Source: Rhodococcus sp. ARC_M5 (GTDB lineage: Bacteria > Actinomycetota > Actinomycetes > Mycobacteriales > Mycobacteriaceae). Taken from it: 64,000 nucleotides of DNA. Where the stretch lies: NCBI RefSeq assembly GCF_022810405.1, contig NZ_JALGQE010000006.1, positions 124,001 through 188,000 on the forward strand, given 5' to 3'. A model generated the notes under the pieces. The model worked only from the letters and a program-made list of their open reading frames with translations, was not told the origin of the DNA and did no database searches. A program made the translations under genes and the position numbers. Shown here one piece after another: positions 9,858 to 20,989 of the stretch; position 1 is the stretch's first letter, and each line of letters begins with the position of its first letter.

Positions 9858-10709
9858 ATGAAGAGAAGACAGCTTCTTCGCCGTGTGACAACAGGTTTGG
9901 CAATAGTGATCGGGGCCCGTCTGGTCGCGCCCACCGCCGCCGACGCCCTGCCCGGTACCGGCTCGGCGCAGCCGACGACACCGGCCGTTCCGTTGGACCG
10001 ACTGCTACGGATCGTGTCGCTGTCGCACATCAACGATCCGGCGCTCACCCCGATCTTTCCCGGCGATCCCGAATTCTCGCTCGAGACGGCGTTCACCGTC
10101 GCGGACGACGGCTTCTACCTCCAGTACGTCAAGGAGGGCGAACACACCGGTACGCACTGGGGAGCGCCTGCGCACTTCCAGGAAGGTGGGTTGACCGCCG
10201 ACCAGCTCGATCCGGAGGATCTGTTTCTGCCTGCGGTGAAGATCGACATTCGTGATCGGGCGGCGGACGACGCCGACTACGCCGTGACCGTGGCAGACCT
10301 GCAGAACTGGGAAGCAGTCAACGGAACCATTCCGCCAGGGGCGGCTGTCATTCTGTGGACAGGCTGGGAGTCACGCTGGGGGACCTATGCGTATGCCAAC
10401 GCGGACGCGGACGGTGTGACGCACCAACCCGGGTTCTCCGCGGAGGCGGCGCAGTGGTTGATCGACACGGGCAGGCTCGCCGACAGAGGTGCCCTCGGCA
10501 CCGACACCTTCGGGCCCGATCTGGGCAACGACGACACCTACCCGGTGTCCGTCAAGCTCTACGACCGGCGTCGGATTAGCCTGGAGAACCTGACCAATCT
10601 GGAGTCGATCCCGACCACCGGCGCCTACGTCCTGGTCGGTGGCCCGATCAACCGAGCCGGATCCGGCTCGCCTGCAACCATTTTCGGTTTGGTCCCACGA
10701 GTCGCGTGA
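9858..10709 (+). CDS. Tat-exported cyclase-family (kynurenine formamidase-like) protein
   Basis: A 283-residue protein of the cyclase / metal-dependent hydrolase family that includes bacterial kynurenine formamidases. The N-terminus MKRRQLLRRVTTGLAIVIGA with AADA near residue 30 looks like a twin-arginine signal peptide, so the protein probably acts outside the cytoplasm. The metal-site motif is HTGTHWGAPAHF at residues 96-107. Most family members have HxGTHxDxPxH, so the usual Asp ligand is Gly here, which may change metal binding or substrate. The ATG at 9858 is followed at once by the Tat motif; a GTG at 9822 is an alternative that would place 12 residues before it. The last 85 nt overlap the convergent diguanylate cyclase gene. 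The substrate is unknown. Confidence 0.82.
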   Translation: MKRRQLLRRVTTGLAIVIGARLVAPTAADALPGTGSAQPTTPAVPLDRLLRIVSLSHINDPALTPIFPGDPEFSLETAFTVADDGFYLQYVKEGEHTGTHWGAPAHFQEGGLTADQLDPEDLFLPAVKIDIRDRAADDADYAVTVADLQNWEAVNGTIPPGAAVILWTGWESRWGTYAYANADADGVTHQPGFSAEAAQWLIDTGRLADRGALGTDTFGPDLGNDDTYPVSVKLYDRRRISLENLTNLESIPTTGAYVLVGGPINRAGSGSPATIFGLVPRVA

Positions 10710-12421
10710 TCGGAGCCGCTCGGCACCGCGCTGAGTGTGCCCGCGGTGTCGTAGGCGTAGATTCCGGCCTTGCCCTCGCGTTTGGCCGTGTACATCGCGC
10801 GATCGGCCAGCCGCATCAGCTCGTCCTCGTCGGCGGTGTCGGAGCCGGCCACGGTCGTGGAGTCGGGGGGTGTGCGGTCTGGTCGACCGATCTGCACCAC
10901 GCCCACGCACACGCCGACCGACACCGAATGGCCGTCGATCTCGTGTGTTGTCCGCATCGCCTCGGCAATGCGGACAGCCGTCGCGCGACCGGTATCGAGG
11001 TCGGCGTAGACCAGGGCGGTGAACTCGTCACCGCCGAAGCGCGCCACCACACCCTCGACCACACATCGGTCGAGGCGGCGGGCAAGTTCGACCAGTAGTC
11101 GATCACCGCCGGCGTGGCCGAATCTGTCGTTGACGCTCTTGAAGTCGTCGAGGTCGATCAGCAGTAGGACGGCGCAGCCCCGGCCCGCTCGGGCGTCGTT
11201 CACCGCCTCTCGAAGGTGTTCGTCGAACGATGACCGGTTGAGCAGGCCGGTCAGCCCGTCGTGGTGCGCGCGATACGTCAGCTCGGCCTGTGCCCGAGTC
11301 AGGGTTCGGAGCAGATTGTCGTTCTGAACCAGGGTGATCACCTGGCGAACGAGTGAGACCAGCACCACTGCAACTCCGAGAACGATGACGGTCGAATCCA
11401 GGTCCCCGGTCTGCACACGCAGTATCGCCAACACGATCCCTACTGCACCCATGAGCCCGTACGGCAACAGCAGCTGCGTTCTTTCACCGGTCACGGTCTC
11501 GGCGTACACACGTGCAGTGGGCTCCGATCCGTACCGCGACGAGCCGTATTTCGACGAGCCGGGCGTCGATGGGGTGTCGTCGACGGTCCTCGGGGCGGCG
11601 GCCGCGAGAGCGATGAGTGCAGTGCCTGCGATGAATCCGCCGTCGGTCAGAACCGGCATGAAGTCCGCACCGGTGGCAACGAGGTACGCGTAGATGCTGT
11701 CGGATATCGCCATCATCAGGATCCCGGCACCGAGCAGGGTGAGCTGCGTCCGGTATCGCGCCGCGATCTTCGGGATCACGACGAGCAGCACGATCATGGC
11801 CACGAGGACCAGGTCGGTGATGGGGTACATGATCGCCACGAGGAACTCGATCGATTCGTATTCCGACGAGTGCGCGACCGCACCGAGCACGGTGGCCCAG
11901 GAGAGAACGAACAGGGACCCGACGACGACGGCCCCGTCGAGCAGCGACATCACCCAGACGTGGCGTGCACCTGCGGCAGCCCGTCGGGGCGACAGACCGA
12001 CGAAGGCGAGCAACGCAGGCACGGCGAAGATCGGGAAGAGAAAGAACCCGACGTCGGCGATCGATGCAGTCGGCAGCGGCATGTCGAGAGCGGATCGATA
12101 GAAGGCCCAGACCGCCATGCCTGCACTCCAGCACGCCATTCCTGCGGCCATCAGAACGCGCCACTGCCGTTCGGTGCCCGTCCTCGTGGACGCGGTCCGC
12201 CAGCACACGATCGTCGCGGTGATACCACCCGCGAGCTGTGCGACGTCGTCGATCAGCACGGAGACTCGCTGGCCGAGAACATTGGAGCCGGCCAGCAGAA
12301 CGATGGCGAGGACGCAGCCGAGCACGACGGTCACGCGTCGTCTCGTCGATCCGGCCACACGGCCCCCCCTCGTTCTTGAGCGGGCCCTGTCGAGCCGGCC
12401 GCTGGATTCCGGTGCGGTCAA
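10625..12421 (-). CDS. membrane diguanylate cyclase (GGDEF), no I-site
   Basis: Predicted to make cyclic di-GMP from two GTP at the inner face of the membrane. Of 598 residues, about 1-370 hold roughly ten hydrophobic segments, which may act as a membrane sensor. A GGDEF domain follows, with HHDGLTGLLNRSSF, DLDDFKSVNDRFGHAGGD and the intact active site ARFGGDEFTAL. The product-inhibition motif RxxD expected just before it is absent (the sequence reads RCVVEGVVARF). No EAL domain is present. The start is TTG at 12421, with AGGAG six nt upstream. The 28-codon C-terminal tail after the domain overlaps the convergent cyclase-family gene. The signal sensed is unknown. Confidence 0.88.
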   Translation of the reverse strand: MTAPESSGRLDRARSRTRGGRVAGSTRRRVTVVLGCVLAIVLLAGSNVLGQRVSVLIDDVAQLAGGITATIVCWRTASTRTGTERQWRVLMAAGMACWSAGMAVWAFYRSALDMPLPTASIADVGFFLFPIFAVPALLAFVGLSPRRAAAGARHVWVMSLLDGAVVVGSLFVLSWATVLGAVAHSSEYESIEFLVAIMYPITDLVLVAMIVLLVVIPKIAARYRTQLTLLGAGILMMAISDSIYAYLVATGADFMPVLTDGGFIAGTALIALAAAAPRTVDDTPSTPGSSKYGSSRYGSEPTARVYAETVTGERTQLLLPYGLMGAVGIVLAILRVQTGDLDSTVIVLGVAVVLVSLVRQVITLVQNDNLLRTLTRAQAELTYRAHHDGLTGLLNRSSFDEHLREAVNDARAGRGCAVLLLIDLDDFKSVNDRFGHAGGDRLLVELARRLDRCVVEGVVARFGGDEFTALVYADLDTGRATAVRIAEAMRTTHEIDGHSVSVGVCVGVVQIGRPDRTPPDSTTVAGSDTADEDELMRLADRAMYTAKREGKAGIYAYDTAGTLSAVPSGSDHATRGTKPKMVAGEPDPARLIGPPTRT

Positions 12422-12513
12422 CGAGAGCTCCTACCGACCGCGCAATTCTAACGAGCGAGAGCGACCCACGACGCGTTCCTCGGATGCGGAAAATCGGAGG
12501 TTACCTCTTGGCC

Positions 12514-12542
12514 TTGCCAAAGATCTATTGTCGATATATCGT
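12514..12542 (+). promoter_or_regulatory. padR promoter with overlapping palindrome
   Basis: TTGCCA (12514-12519) is separated by 17 nt from TATCGT (12537-12542), giving a plausible -35/-10 pair for the PadR gene. The perfect 10-bp palindrome CGATATATCG (12532-12541) overlaps the -10. That placement suits autorepression by a dimeric PadR protein, which is inferred rather than shown. Confidence 0.45.
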
Positions 12543-12572
12543 CGACTTATCAATCGATCGAAGGAGTACGAC

Positions 12573-13358
12573 ATGAACTACGCATTCGAAGGATTTGCAC
12601 ACGAATTCGGACGTCGCGCAGGCGCACGTCGACACATGCGAGGAGCGCCGTTCGAGATGTGGGTCGCGCAGAGTGACGATCACGGCCCGTCGGACGATCA
12701 GGGTCCGCGAGAGCGAGGCCGCGGAAGGAGAGGGCACGGCGAACGCAGTGGACACCGGGACGGTGGCCCGTTCGGACGAGGACGAGAAGGTATGCGCACC
12801 GGCTTCGGGCCCGGCGGTTTCGGACCCAATGCAGATTTCGGTCGAGGCCGGGGTCGGGGAGGGCGAGGGCGTCGCGGGGACGTGCGCGCTGCAATCCTGC
12901 TCTTGCTCGAGGAACGTCCGATGCACGGGTACGAACTGATCCAGCAGATCGCCGAGAAGAGCAACGGCACCTGGAAGCCGAGTCCGGGCTCAATCTATCC
13001 GGCCCTGTCGCAACTCGAAGACGAGGGTCTGGTCATGATCGACAAGGTGGCCGGCCGCAAGACGGCTGCGCTGACCGACGAAGGGAGAACGCACGTCGAT
13101 GCTCATCGCGCCGACCTGGGCAGCCCGTGGAACGACGTGGCGGAGTCCGTCGGTGTCGATGCCCGGGATCTTCGGGCACTCATCGGACAGTTGATGGGCG
13201 CAGCCGGGCAGGTCGCCGGAGTCGGCACGCCGAAACAGGTCGAACAGGCTGCCGAGATTCTCACCGAAGCACGCAGGTCGCTGTACCGGATCCTTGCCGA
13301 CGACGGTCCGACCGATCGATCTCCCGAGGACACGGTCGACACCCCCGACGCGACGTGA
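12573..13358 (+). CDS. PadR-family regulator with Arg/Gly-rich N-terminal extension
   Basis: Transcription regulator of 261 residues. The winged-helix domain spans about residues 103-180 (VRAAILLLLEERPMHGYELI, then SPGSIYPALSQLEDEGLV), typical of PadR proteins, followed by a C-terminal dimerisation helix region. Ahead of it, residues about 36-102 are low complexity, rich in Arg, Gly, Asp and His (for example RGRGRGGRGRRG), and probably disordered. The ATG has a strong ribosome binding site (AAGGAG, 12561-12566). The gene is divergent from the diguanylate cyclase across about 150 nt, so it may control that gene as well as itself. The ligand is unknown. Confidence 0.87.
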   Translation: MNYAFEGFAHEFGRRAGARRHMRGAPFEMWVAQSDDHGPSDDQGPRERGRGRRGHGERSGHRDGGPFGRGREGMRTGFGPGGFGPNADFGRGRGRGGRGRRGDVRAAILLLLEERPMHGYELIQQIAEKSNGTWKPSPGSIYPALSQLEDEGLVMIDKVAGRKTAALTDEGRTHVDAHRADLGSPWNDVAESVGVDARDLRALIGQLMGAAGQVAGVGTPKQVEQAAEILTEARRSLYRILADDGPTDRSPEDTVDTPDAT

Positions 13359-13391
13359 TCGACAGGTGCGGAATCGTCCGCAGCGCTCGCG

Positions 13392-13438
13392 ACTCCCTAG
13401 GATGGACACCCGAGATCCTTTCGTCCATCCCAGGGAGT
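13392..13438 (+). promoter_or_regulatory. hairpin pairing with the fmt ribosome binding site
   Basis: ACTCCCTAGGATGGAC (13392-13407) and GTCCATCCCAGGGAGT (13423-13438) form a 16-position stem with one A-C mismatch and a 15-nt loop. The right arm contains AGGGAG (13432-13437), the ribosome binding site of fmt. The left arm contains TAGGAT (13398-13403), a possible -10 box. Transcripts reading through from padR would carry the closed hairpin, whereas transcripts starting at that -10 would lack the left arm. Confidence 0.5.
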
Positions 13439-13445
13439 TGCTCGA

Positions 13446-14369
13446 GTGCGCGTCGTCTTTGCCGGTACACCGGAGCCCGCAGTTCCGTCGCTGCGGCGAC
13501 TGCTGGAGTCCGAACGACACGAGGTGATCGCGGTGGTGACCCGGCCCGACGCCGCTGCCGGTAGGGGGCGCAAGACGATGCGGTCACCGGTCGGGCAGCT
13601 GGCCGACGAGCACGGAATCCCGGTGTTCACACCCGCGAAGCCCTCGGATCCGGATTTCGTCTCGCAGCTCACCGAACTCGCACCCGACGTGTGTCCGGTC
13701 GTCGCATACGGTGCACTGCTGCCGCAGCCGGTGCTCGACATCCCTCGCTTCGGCTGGATCAATCTGCACTTTTCGTTGTTGCCCGCATGGCGAGGTGCCG
13801 CACCGGTGCAGGCGGCCATCGCCGCAGGCGACGAGATCACCGGTGCCTCCACCTTCCTGCTCGACGCGGGAATGGACACCGGCCCGGTACTCGGCGTCGT
13901 CACCGAGCGGGTACGCGCAACCGATACGACAGGGGACCTGCTCACCCGACTGGCGTCGAGCGGAGCAGACCTACTCGCTGCCACCCTCGACGCGATCGAG
14001 GACGGGACGGCATCCGCGCATCCGCAGCCCGAGGACGGGATCTCCTACGCGAGCAAGGTGAGCGTCGACGCCGCCCGCATCGACTGGACTCGATCTGCAG
14101 CATTCGTCGACCGACACATCAGATCGGTCACCCCCGCACCGGGCGCATGGACGACGATCGGTGAACTCCGCGTCAAGATCGCCCCGACGACGCGCTCCGA
14201 GGACACGTTGGCCCCGGGCGAGATAGCGGTGCGCAAGTCCGGCGTGCACATCGGAACAGGCACGACCGCAGTCGTTCTCGGCGATGTTCAACCGCAGGGC
14301 AAGAAGCTCATGAAAGCACTCGACTGGGCGCGAGGCGCTCGGCTGGACGATACGGCGGTAGCGCGATGA
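13446..14369 (+). CDS. fmt: methionyl-tRNA formyltransferase
   Basis: Formylates initiator Met-tRNA using 10-formyltetrahydrofolate, for translation initiation. The 307-residue protein has the N-terminal [12 protein letters not shown], the catalytic-domain stretch [18 protein letters not shown] near residue 105 (SLLPxxRG motif), and DTGPVLG, then the C-terminal tRNA-binding domain with PGAWTT. The GTG start follows AGGGAG by 8 nt. The ATGA at its end overlaps the rsmB start, so the two are translationally coupled. Confidence 0.96.
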   Translation: MRVVFAGTPEPAVPSLRRLLESERHEVIAVVTRPDAAAGRGRKTMRSPVGQLADEHGIPVFTPAKPSDPDFVSQLTELAPDVCPVVAYGALLPQPVLDIPRFGWINLHFSLLPAWRGAAPVQAAIAAGDEITGASTFLLDAGMDTGPVLGVVTERVRATDTTGDLLTRLASSGADLLAATLDAIEDGTASAHPQPEDGISYASKVSVDAARIDWTRSAAFVDRHIRSVTPAPGAWTTIGELRVKIAPTTRSEDTLAPGEIAVRKSGVHIGTGTTAVVLGDVQPQGKKLMKALDWARGARLDDTAVAR

Positions 14370-15835
14370 CAGAACCCGACAGGCCTCGAAAGCGCGAGTC
14401 GAGTCCAGCCCGAAAGACAACCAAGAAGTCGCCCGGTGCGCGCGGTCCGAAGGGGAACCGACCCCCGCAGGGTGCAGGACCCCGTGCCGTCGACGCGATC
14501 GACCCGGCCCGCCGAGCGGCCCGGGACGTGTTGAAGGCCGTGCGTGAACGGGATGCGTACGCCAACCTGGTGCTCCCCGGACTGCTGCGAGAGCGGAAGC
14601 TGGACTCGCGCGACGCCGCGCTCGCGACCGAGCTCGCCTACGGTGCGTCCCGAGCGCGTGGCGTCCTCGACGCGGTGATCGCCCATGCCGCCGGTCGGCC
14701 CGCCGCCGAGATCGACGGGCCGCTACTCGACATTCTGCGGCTCGGCGCCTATCAGCTGCTGCGGACTCGCGTTGCCCCACACGCGGCCGTCGCCACGTCG
14801 GTGGACCTCGCCCGGTCCGAATTCGGTACCGGCAAAGCAGGTTTCGTCAATGCGGTGCTGCGGCGCGTGTCCGAGCGGACGGCCGAGCAGTGGGTGAACG
14901 AGCTAGCACCCGAGGCGGCGGTCGATCCCGTCGGCCACCTCGCGTTCGAGTACGCCCATCCCAAATGGATCGCGCAGGCATTCGCCGATGCACTCGGTGC
15001 CGACGCCGGTGAACTGGCCGCCGTCCTCGAGGCCGATGACGCGCGTCCCTCGGTGCACCTGGTGGCCCGGCCCGGTGAGATCTCCGCCGAAGAACTGGCG
15101 TTGATCACCGGGGGAGAGGAAGGTCCGTATTCGCCGTACGCCGTGCACCTCGACGGCGGAGATCCCGGCAAGCTCGACGCCGTCCGTGACGGACTGGCCG
15201 GAGTTCAGGATGAGGGCAGTCAACTCGTCGGACGCGCGCTGACGTTGGCACCGTTGCTCGGCGAGGACAACGGCCGATGGTTGGACCTGTGCGCCGGACC
15301 GGGCGGTAAAGCCGCCTTGCTCGGTGCCATCGCCGAGATCGACGGTGCCACCGTCGATGCCGTCGAACCGACGCCGCACCGAGCAGATCTGGTGTCCAAG
15401 ACGACCAAGGACCTTCCGGTGACGGTGCACACCGTCGACGGTAGAGCGTCCGGACTCGACAGCGGCTACGACCGAGTGCTCGTCGACGCACCGTGCACCG
15501 GACTCGGTGCCCTGCGCCGCAGGCCCGAGGCACGGTGGCGCCGCCAACCCTCCGATGTGGCGGCGCTGGTGACGTTGCAGAAGGAACTGCTGGCCGCGGC
15601 GATCGAGCTGGTACGCCCCGGCGGAGTGGTGCTGTACTCGACGTGTTCGCCGCACCTGTCCGAGACCACCGCCGTCGTCGCCGACGCGGTCCGCCGCTAC
15701 GGCGTCGACCAGCTCGATACCCGCGAGCTCGTCCCAGGAGTGCCGCAACTCGGCGACGGTACGTCCGTGCAACTGTGGCCGCACCGCCACGGCACGGATG
15801 CGATGTTCATGGCGGCGCTGCGCAAACCGGTGTGA
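14366..15835 (+). CDS. rsmB: 16S rRNA m5C methyltransferase RsmB (Fmu/Sun)
   Basis: SAM-dependent enzyme that methylates cytosine 967 (E. coli numbering) of 16S rRNA. Of 489 residues, the first 45 or so are basic and disordered ([16 protein letters not shown]). A NusB-like RNA-binding domain follows (about 45-190), then the methyltransferase domain with [35 protein letters not shown] (catalytic PC motif) and [12 protein letters not shown] (second conserved cysteine). The ATG overlaps the fmt stop by 4 nt. Confidence 0.94.
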   Translation: MTEPDRPRKRESSPARKTTKKSPGARGPKGNRPPQGAGPRAVDAIDPARRAARDVLKAVRERDAYANLVLPGLLRERKLDSRDAALATELAYGASRARGVLDAVIAHAAGRPAAEIDGPLLDILRLGAYQLLRTRVAPHAAVATSVDLARSEFGTGKAGFVNAVLRRVSERTAEQWVNELAPEAAVDPVGHLAFEYAHPKWIAQAFADALGADAGELAAVLEADDARPSVHLVARPGEISAEELALITGGEEGPYSPYAVHLDGGDPGKLDAVRDGLAGVQDEGSQLVGRALTLAPLLGEDNGRWLDLCAGPGGKAALLGAIAEIDGATVDAVEPTPHRADLVSKTTKDLPVTVHTVDGRASGLDSGYDRVLVDAPCTGLGALRRRPEARWRRQPSDVAALVTLQKELLAAAIELVRPGGVVLYSTCSPHLSETTAVVADAVRRYGVDQLDTRELVPGVPQLGDGTSVQLWPHRHGTDAMFMAALRKPV

Positions 15836-15852
15836 TCAGGAAGTCGATGTGA

Positions 15853-16242
15853 TCAGTTGCCGGCCAGGAAGGTCTCGGCCACGTTCTTCGGGGCGTGGAC
15901 CAGCCACCCGTCGATGATCAGCTCCCGCAGTTCGTCGTCGTCGGTGTTGTCGAGGTCGACCAGGATGGCGGCGAATCCGTCGAAATGCGAAATGGTGAAG
16001 CACGCCCTTGGGTGTGCGGCGAGGATCGCTTCCTTCTCGTGCAGATCAGCCGTGCGAACCGCGAGGATCGGACCGCTGGGCGGAGTCTCGCTGGCGAATC
16101 GCTTCAGGTCGGCCTTGCTGAACGGTCGAATCCATGCGAACACGTTCTTGCCCACCGACCACGCCGGGTTTCCGTACCGGACACTCTCGGTGACCTCGGG
16201 AAGATCGGCGATCACCGCCGTCGCGGAATCGATGGTGGTCAT
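15853..16242 (-). CDS. MmcQ/YjbR-family protein
   Basis: A 129-residue protein of the MmcQ/YjbR family (CyaY-like fold), often annotated as DNA-binding but without an established function. Family features are [24 protein letters not shown] near the start and a C-terminal [20 protein letters not shown]. It faces rpe divergently across 36 nt and ends 17 nt from the convergent rsmB stop, so it sits inverted within an otherwise plus-strand run. The ATG start is clear. Confidence 0.82.
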   Translation of the reverse strand: MTTIDSATAVIADLPEVTESVRYGNPAWSVGKNVFAWIRPFSKADLKRFASETPPSGPILAVRTADLHEKEAILAAHPRACFTISHFDGFAAILVDLDNTDDDELRELIIDGWLVHAPKNVAETFLAGN

Positions 16243-16264
16243 GGGCGAACGATACCGGCTCGAC

Positions 16265-16270
16265 TAGGCT
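16265..16270 (+). promoter_or_regulatory. possible -10 box for leaderless rpe
   Basis: TAGGCT ends 8 nt before the rpe GTG at 16279. A transcript initiating the usual distance downstream would begin at or within 2 nt of the start codon, that is, leaderless, which is common in actinobacteria. No ribosome binding site precedes the GTG, in agreement with this. Confidence 0.4.
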
Positions 16271-16278
16271 CGTCAATC

Positions 16279-16953
16279 GTGGTTTCCCCGATGATTGCCC
16301 CCTCGATCCTGTCCGCAGACTTCGCGCGTCTGGCTGCCGAAGCCGACGCCGTGTCCGGAGCCGACTGGCTGCACGTCGACGTCATGGACGCGCACTTCGT
16401 TCCCAACCTCACCCTGGGGCTGCCGGTCGTCGAGAGCCTGCTGAAGGCGACGAACATCCCCCTCGACTGCCACCTGATGATCGAGGATCCGGCGCGCTGG
16501 GCCCCGCCCTACGCCGAAGCAGGCGCGTACAACGTCACCTTCCACGCCGAGGCGACCGACGACCCGTCCGCCGTGGCCCGCGACATCCGCGCAGCCGGAG
16601 CCAAGGCAGGCCTGTCGGTCAAGCCGGGAACACCGATCGAGCCGTACCTCGAGATCCTGCGCGACTTCGACACGCTGCTGGTGATGAGCGTCGAGCCTGG
16701 CTTCGGCGGACAGTCGTTCATGCCGGAGGTGCTCTCGAAGGCGAAAGCAGTGAGGGCACTGGTCGATTCCGGCGATCTTCGACTGATCGTCGAGATCGAC
16801 GGCGGCATCAACTCCGACACGATCGAGCAGGCCGCAGAGGCCGGCATCGACTGCTTCGTCGCCGGCTCGGCCGTCTACAACACCGCCGACCCCGCTGCCG
16901 CCGTGCGCGACCTCCGCGACCGAGCCGCCCACGCATCACACCACCTGTCGTAA
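16279..16953 (+). CDS. rpe: ribulose-phosphate 3-epimerase
   Basis: Interconverts ribulose 5-phosphate and xylulose 5-phosphate in the pentose phosphate pathway; ribulose 5-phosphate is also a precursor for the riboflavin genes downstream. The 224-residue TIM-barrel protein has [29 protein letters not shown] with the metal-binding His and Asp, [21 protein letters not shown] and EIDGGIN. The start is taken as GTG 16279 because of the TAGGCT box just upstream; ATG 16291 is possible. The TAA stop overlaps the ribD ATG (TAATG). Confidence 0.94.
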   Translation: MVSPMIAPSILSADFARLAAEADAVSGADWLHVDVMDAHFVPNLTLGLPVVESLLKATNIPLDCHLMIEDPARWAPPYAEAGAYNVTFHAEATDDPSAVARDIRAAGAKAGLSVKPGTPIEPYLEILRDFDTLLVMSVEPGFGGQSFMPEVLSKAKAVRALVDSGDLRLIVEIDGGINSDTIEQAAEAGIDCFVAGSAVYNTADPAAAVRDLRDRAAHASHHLS

Positions 16954-17984
16954 TGAACGGCCGGGGCGCAGCAATGTCCATCGCGGACGCCATGGCCCTC
17001 GCCGTCGAGGCATCCGAGTCCGCCCGAGGCATCAGTAGTCCCAATCCCGCGGTCGGTGCGGTGATCCTGGATGCACACGGCGTGGTGGTCGGCATCGGTT
17101 CCACGCGTCCGCCCGGCGGTCCGCACGCCGAGATCGTCGCCCTGGCCGAGGCCGGGGACCGCGCTCGCGGCGGCACCGCGGTGGTCACCCTCGAACCCTG
17201 CAACCACACCGGCCGCACCGGACCGTGCTCCCGAGCGTTGATCGACGCGGGCATCGCCTCGGTCGTGCACGCCGTCGCCGATCCGAACCCGCTCGCCTCG
17301 GGCGGCGGGGACACCCTGCGCGCGGCCGGCATTCGCGTCGAACAGGGGATCGGCGAGACCGAGGTGCGGCAGGGGCCACTGCGAGCCTGGTTGCACAAGC
17401 AACGCACCGGGCGACCGCACGTGACGTGGAAGTACGCCGCCACTCTCGACGGTCGCAGTGCCGCAGCGGACGGCACGAGCCAGTGGATCACCGGACCCCA
17501 GGCCCGGGCGCACGTGCACGCCGAGCGAGCCAAGCTCGACGCCATCGTCGTCGGAACCGGCACCGTGCTGGCCGACGACCCGCGACTGACCGCGCGACGT
17601 CCCGACGGCACGTTGGCAGCGCATCAGCCGGTTCGCGTCGTCGTCGGATCGCGGCCGATACCGTCGACCGCGGCAATCCGTGGGTCCGACGCTCCGACGG
17701 TGTTTCTCGACACACACGATCCGGCCGCCGTCGTCGAGGCGCTGCGCGAGCACACCGACATCCAGATCGAAGGCGGTCCGACGCTGGCCGGGGCATTCCT
17801 CGCTGCAGGGTTGGTGGACCGGATCGTGGCGTACGTCGCACCGGCGGTGTTGGGCAGCGGACCCGCGGCGGTGGAGAATGCGGGCATCGGAACAATTGCC
17901 GATGCAATTCGGTTCCGCACGGAGACAGTCACCATGATCGGCAACGACATTCTGATCGGCGTCGTGCCCGAAGGAGCGAAGTAG
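16953..17984 (+). CDS. ribD: riboflavin biosynthesis deaminase/reductase RibD
   Basis: Converts the GTP cyclohydrolase II product to the ribitylamino-pyrimidine by deamination and then reduction. Of 343 residues, the N-terminal zinc deaminase domain has [11 protein letters not shown] (HAE) and [18 protein letters not shown] (PCxxxGRTPPC-type). The reductase domain starts near residue 150 ([15 protein letters not shown], then [16 protein letters not shown]). The ATG at 16953 overlaps the rpe stop by one base; ATG 16974 is an alternative. Confidence 0.94.
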   Translation: MNGRGAAMSIADAMALAVEASESARGISSPNPAVGAVILDAHGVVVGIGSTRPPGGPHAEIVALAEAGDRARGGTAVVTLEPCNHTGRTGPCSRALIDAGIASVVHAVADPNPLASGGGDTLRAAGIRVEQGIGETEVRQGPLRAWLHKQRTGRPHVTWKYAATLDGRSAAADGTSQWITGPQARAHVHAERAKLDAIVVGTGTVLADDPRLTARRPDGTLAAHQPVRVVVGSRPIPSTAAIRGSDAPTVFLDTHDPAAVVEALREHTDIQIEGGPTLAGAFLAAGLVDRIVAYVAPAVLGSGPAAVENAGIGTIADAIRFRTETVTMIGNDILIGVVPEGAK

Positions 17985-18596
17985 ATGTTCACCGGAATTG
18001 TCGAAGAGCTCGGCGAGATCGTCGCCAAGGACGAACTGCCCGACGCCGCGCGGTTCACCGTTCGCGGTCCGGTGGTGACCTCGGACGCCGGGCACGGCGA
18101 CTCCATCGCGGTGAACGGGGTCTGCCTGACCGTGGTCGAGGTGCTGCCCGACGGCGGATTCACCGCCGACGTCATGCAGGAAACGCTGAACCGCTCGAGC
18201 CTCGGTGCCCTCGACGTGGGCAGTCGCGTCAACCTCGAGCGTGCGGCCGCGCTCGGCAGCCGCCTCGGCGGGCATCTCGTGCAGGGTCATGTGGACGGCA
18301 CCGGGACCATCATCGGCCGATCCCCGTCCGAGAACTGGACCGTCGTGCGCATCGCACTGCCCACCTCGGTCGCGCGCTACGTGGTCGAGAAGGGCTCGAT
18401 CACCGTCGACGGAGTCTCGCTCACCGTCTCCGGACTCGGCGTCGACGAGGGAGCGCACTGGTTCGAGATCTCTCTGATCCCGACGACCCTCGACCTGACC
18501 ACTCTCGGCACGGCCGAGGTCGGATCGCCCGTCAACCTCGAAGTCGACGTCATCGCCAAGTACGTGGAGCGGCTGCAGAGTATCGACGCGCAGTAA
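17985..18596 (+). CDS. ribE: riboflavin synthase alpha subunit
   Basis: Dismutates two 6,7-dimethyl-8-ribityllumazines to riboflavin and the pyrimidine precursor. The 203-residue protein shows the two-fold internal repeat of the family: [12 protein letters not shown] near the start and [11 protein letters not shown] at about residue 100, with VNGVCLTV and [12 protein letters not shown] in equivalent positions. The ATG follows the ribD stop with no spacer. The mycobacterial counterpart is called ribC. Confidence 0.95.
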   Translation: MFTGIVEELGEIVAKDELPDAARFTVRGPVVTSDAGHGDSIAVNGVCLTVVEVLPDGGFTADVMQETLNRSSLGALDVGSRVNLERAAALGSRLGGHLVQGHVDGTGTIIGRSPSENWTVVRIALPTSVARYVVEKGSITVDGVSLTVSGLGVDEGAHWFEISLIPTTLDLTTLGTAEVGSPVNLEVDVIAKYVERLQSIDAQ

Positions 18597-18651
18597 GTAG
18601 TGTTGACGTGCACGCAATCGATGGTGCATCTGAGAATTTACAGGGCGCTGA

Positions 18652-20918
<2,267 letters not shown>

Positions 20919-20976
20919 CGTCGGACCTCTGCACCACGGCTGAGCTGCGGATGCGGAGAACGTCGGACCCGACGGC

Positions 20977-20982
20977 TAACGT
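20977..20982 (+). promoter_or_regulatory. possible -10 box for leaderless uvrC
   Basis: TAACGT (TAnnnT) ends 7 nt before the uvrC GTG at 20990, spacing that would give a leaderless transcript. No ribosome binding site is seen between the box and the GTG. Confidence 0.35.
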
Positions 20983-20989
20983 GGATGCC

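Noticed and set aside
15831..15855. Direct repeat TGTGATCA at 15831 and 15848
   Set aside because: Only 8 nt and located at the convergent ends of rsmB and the MmcQ-like gene, overlapping both stops; likely chance.
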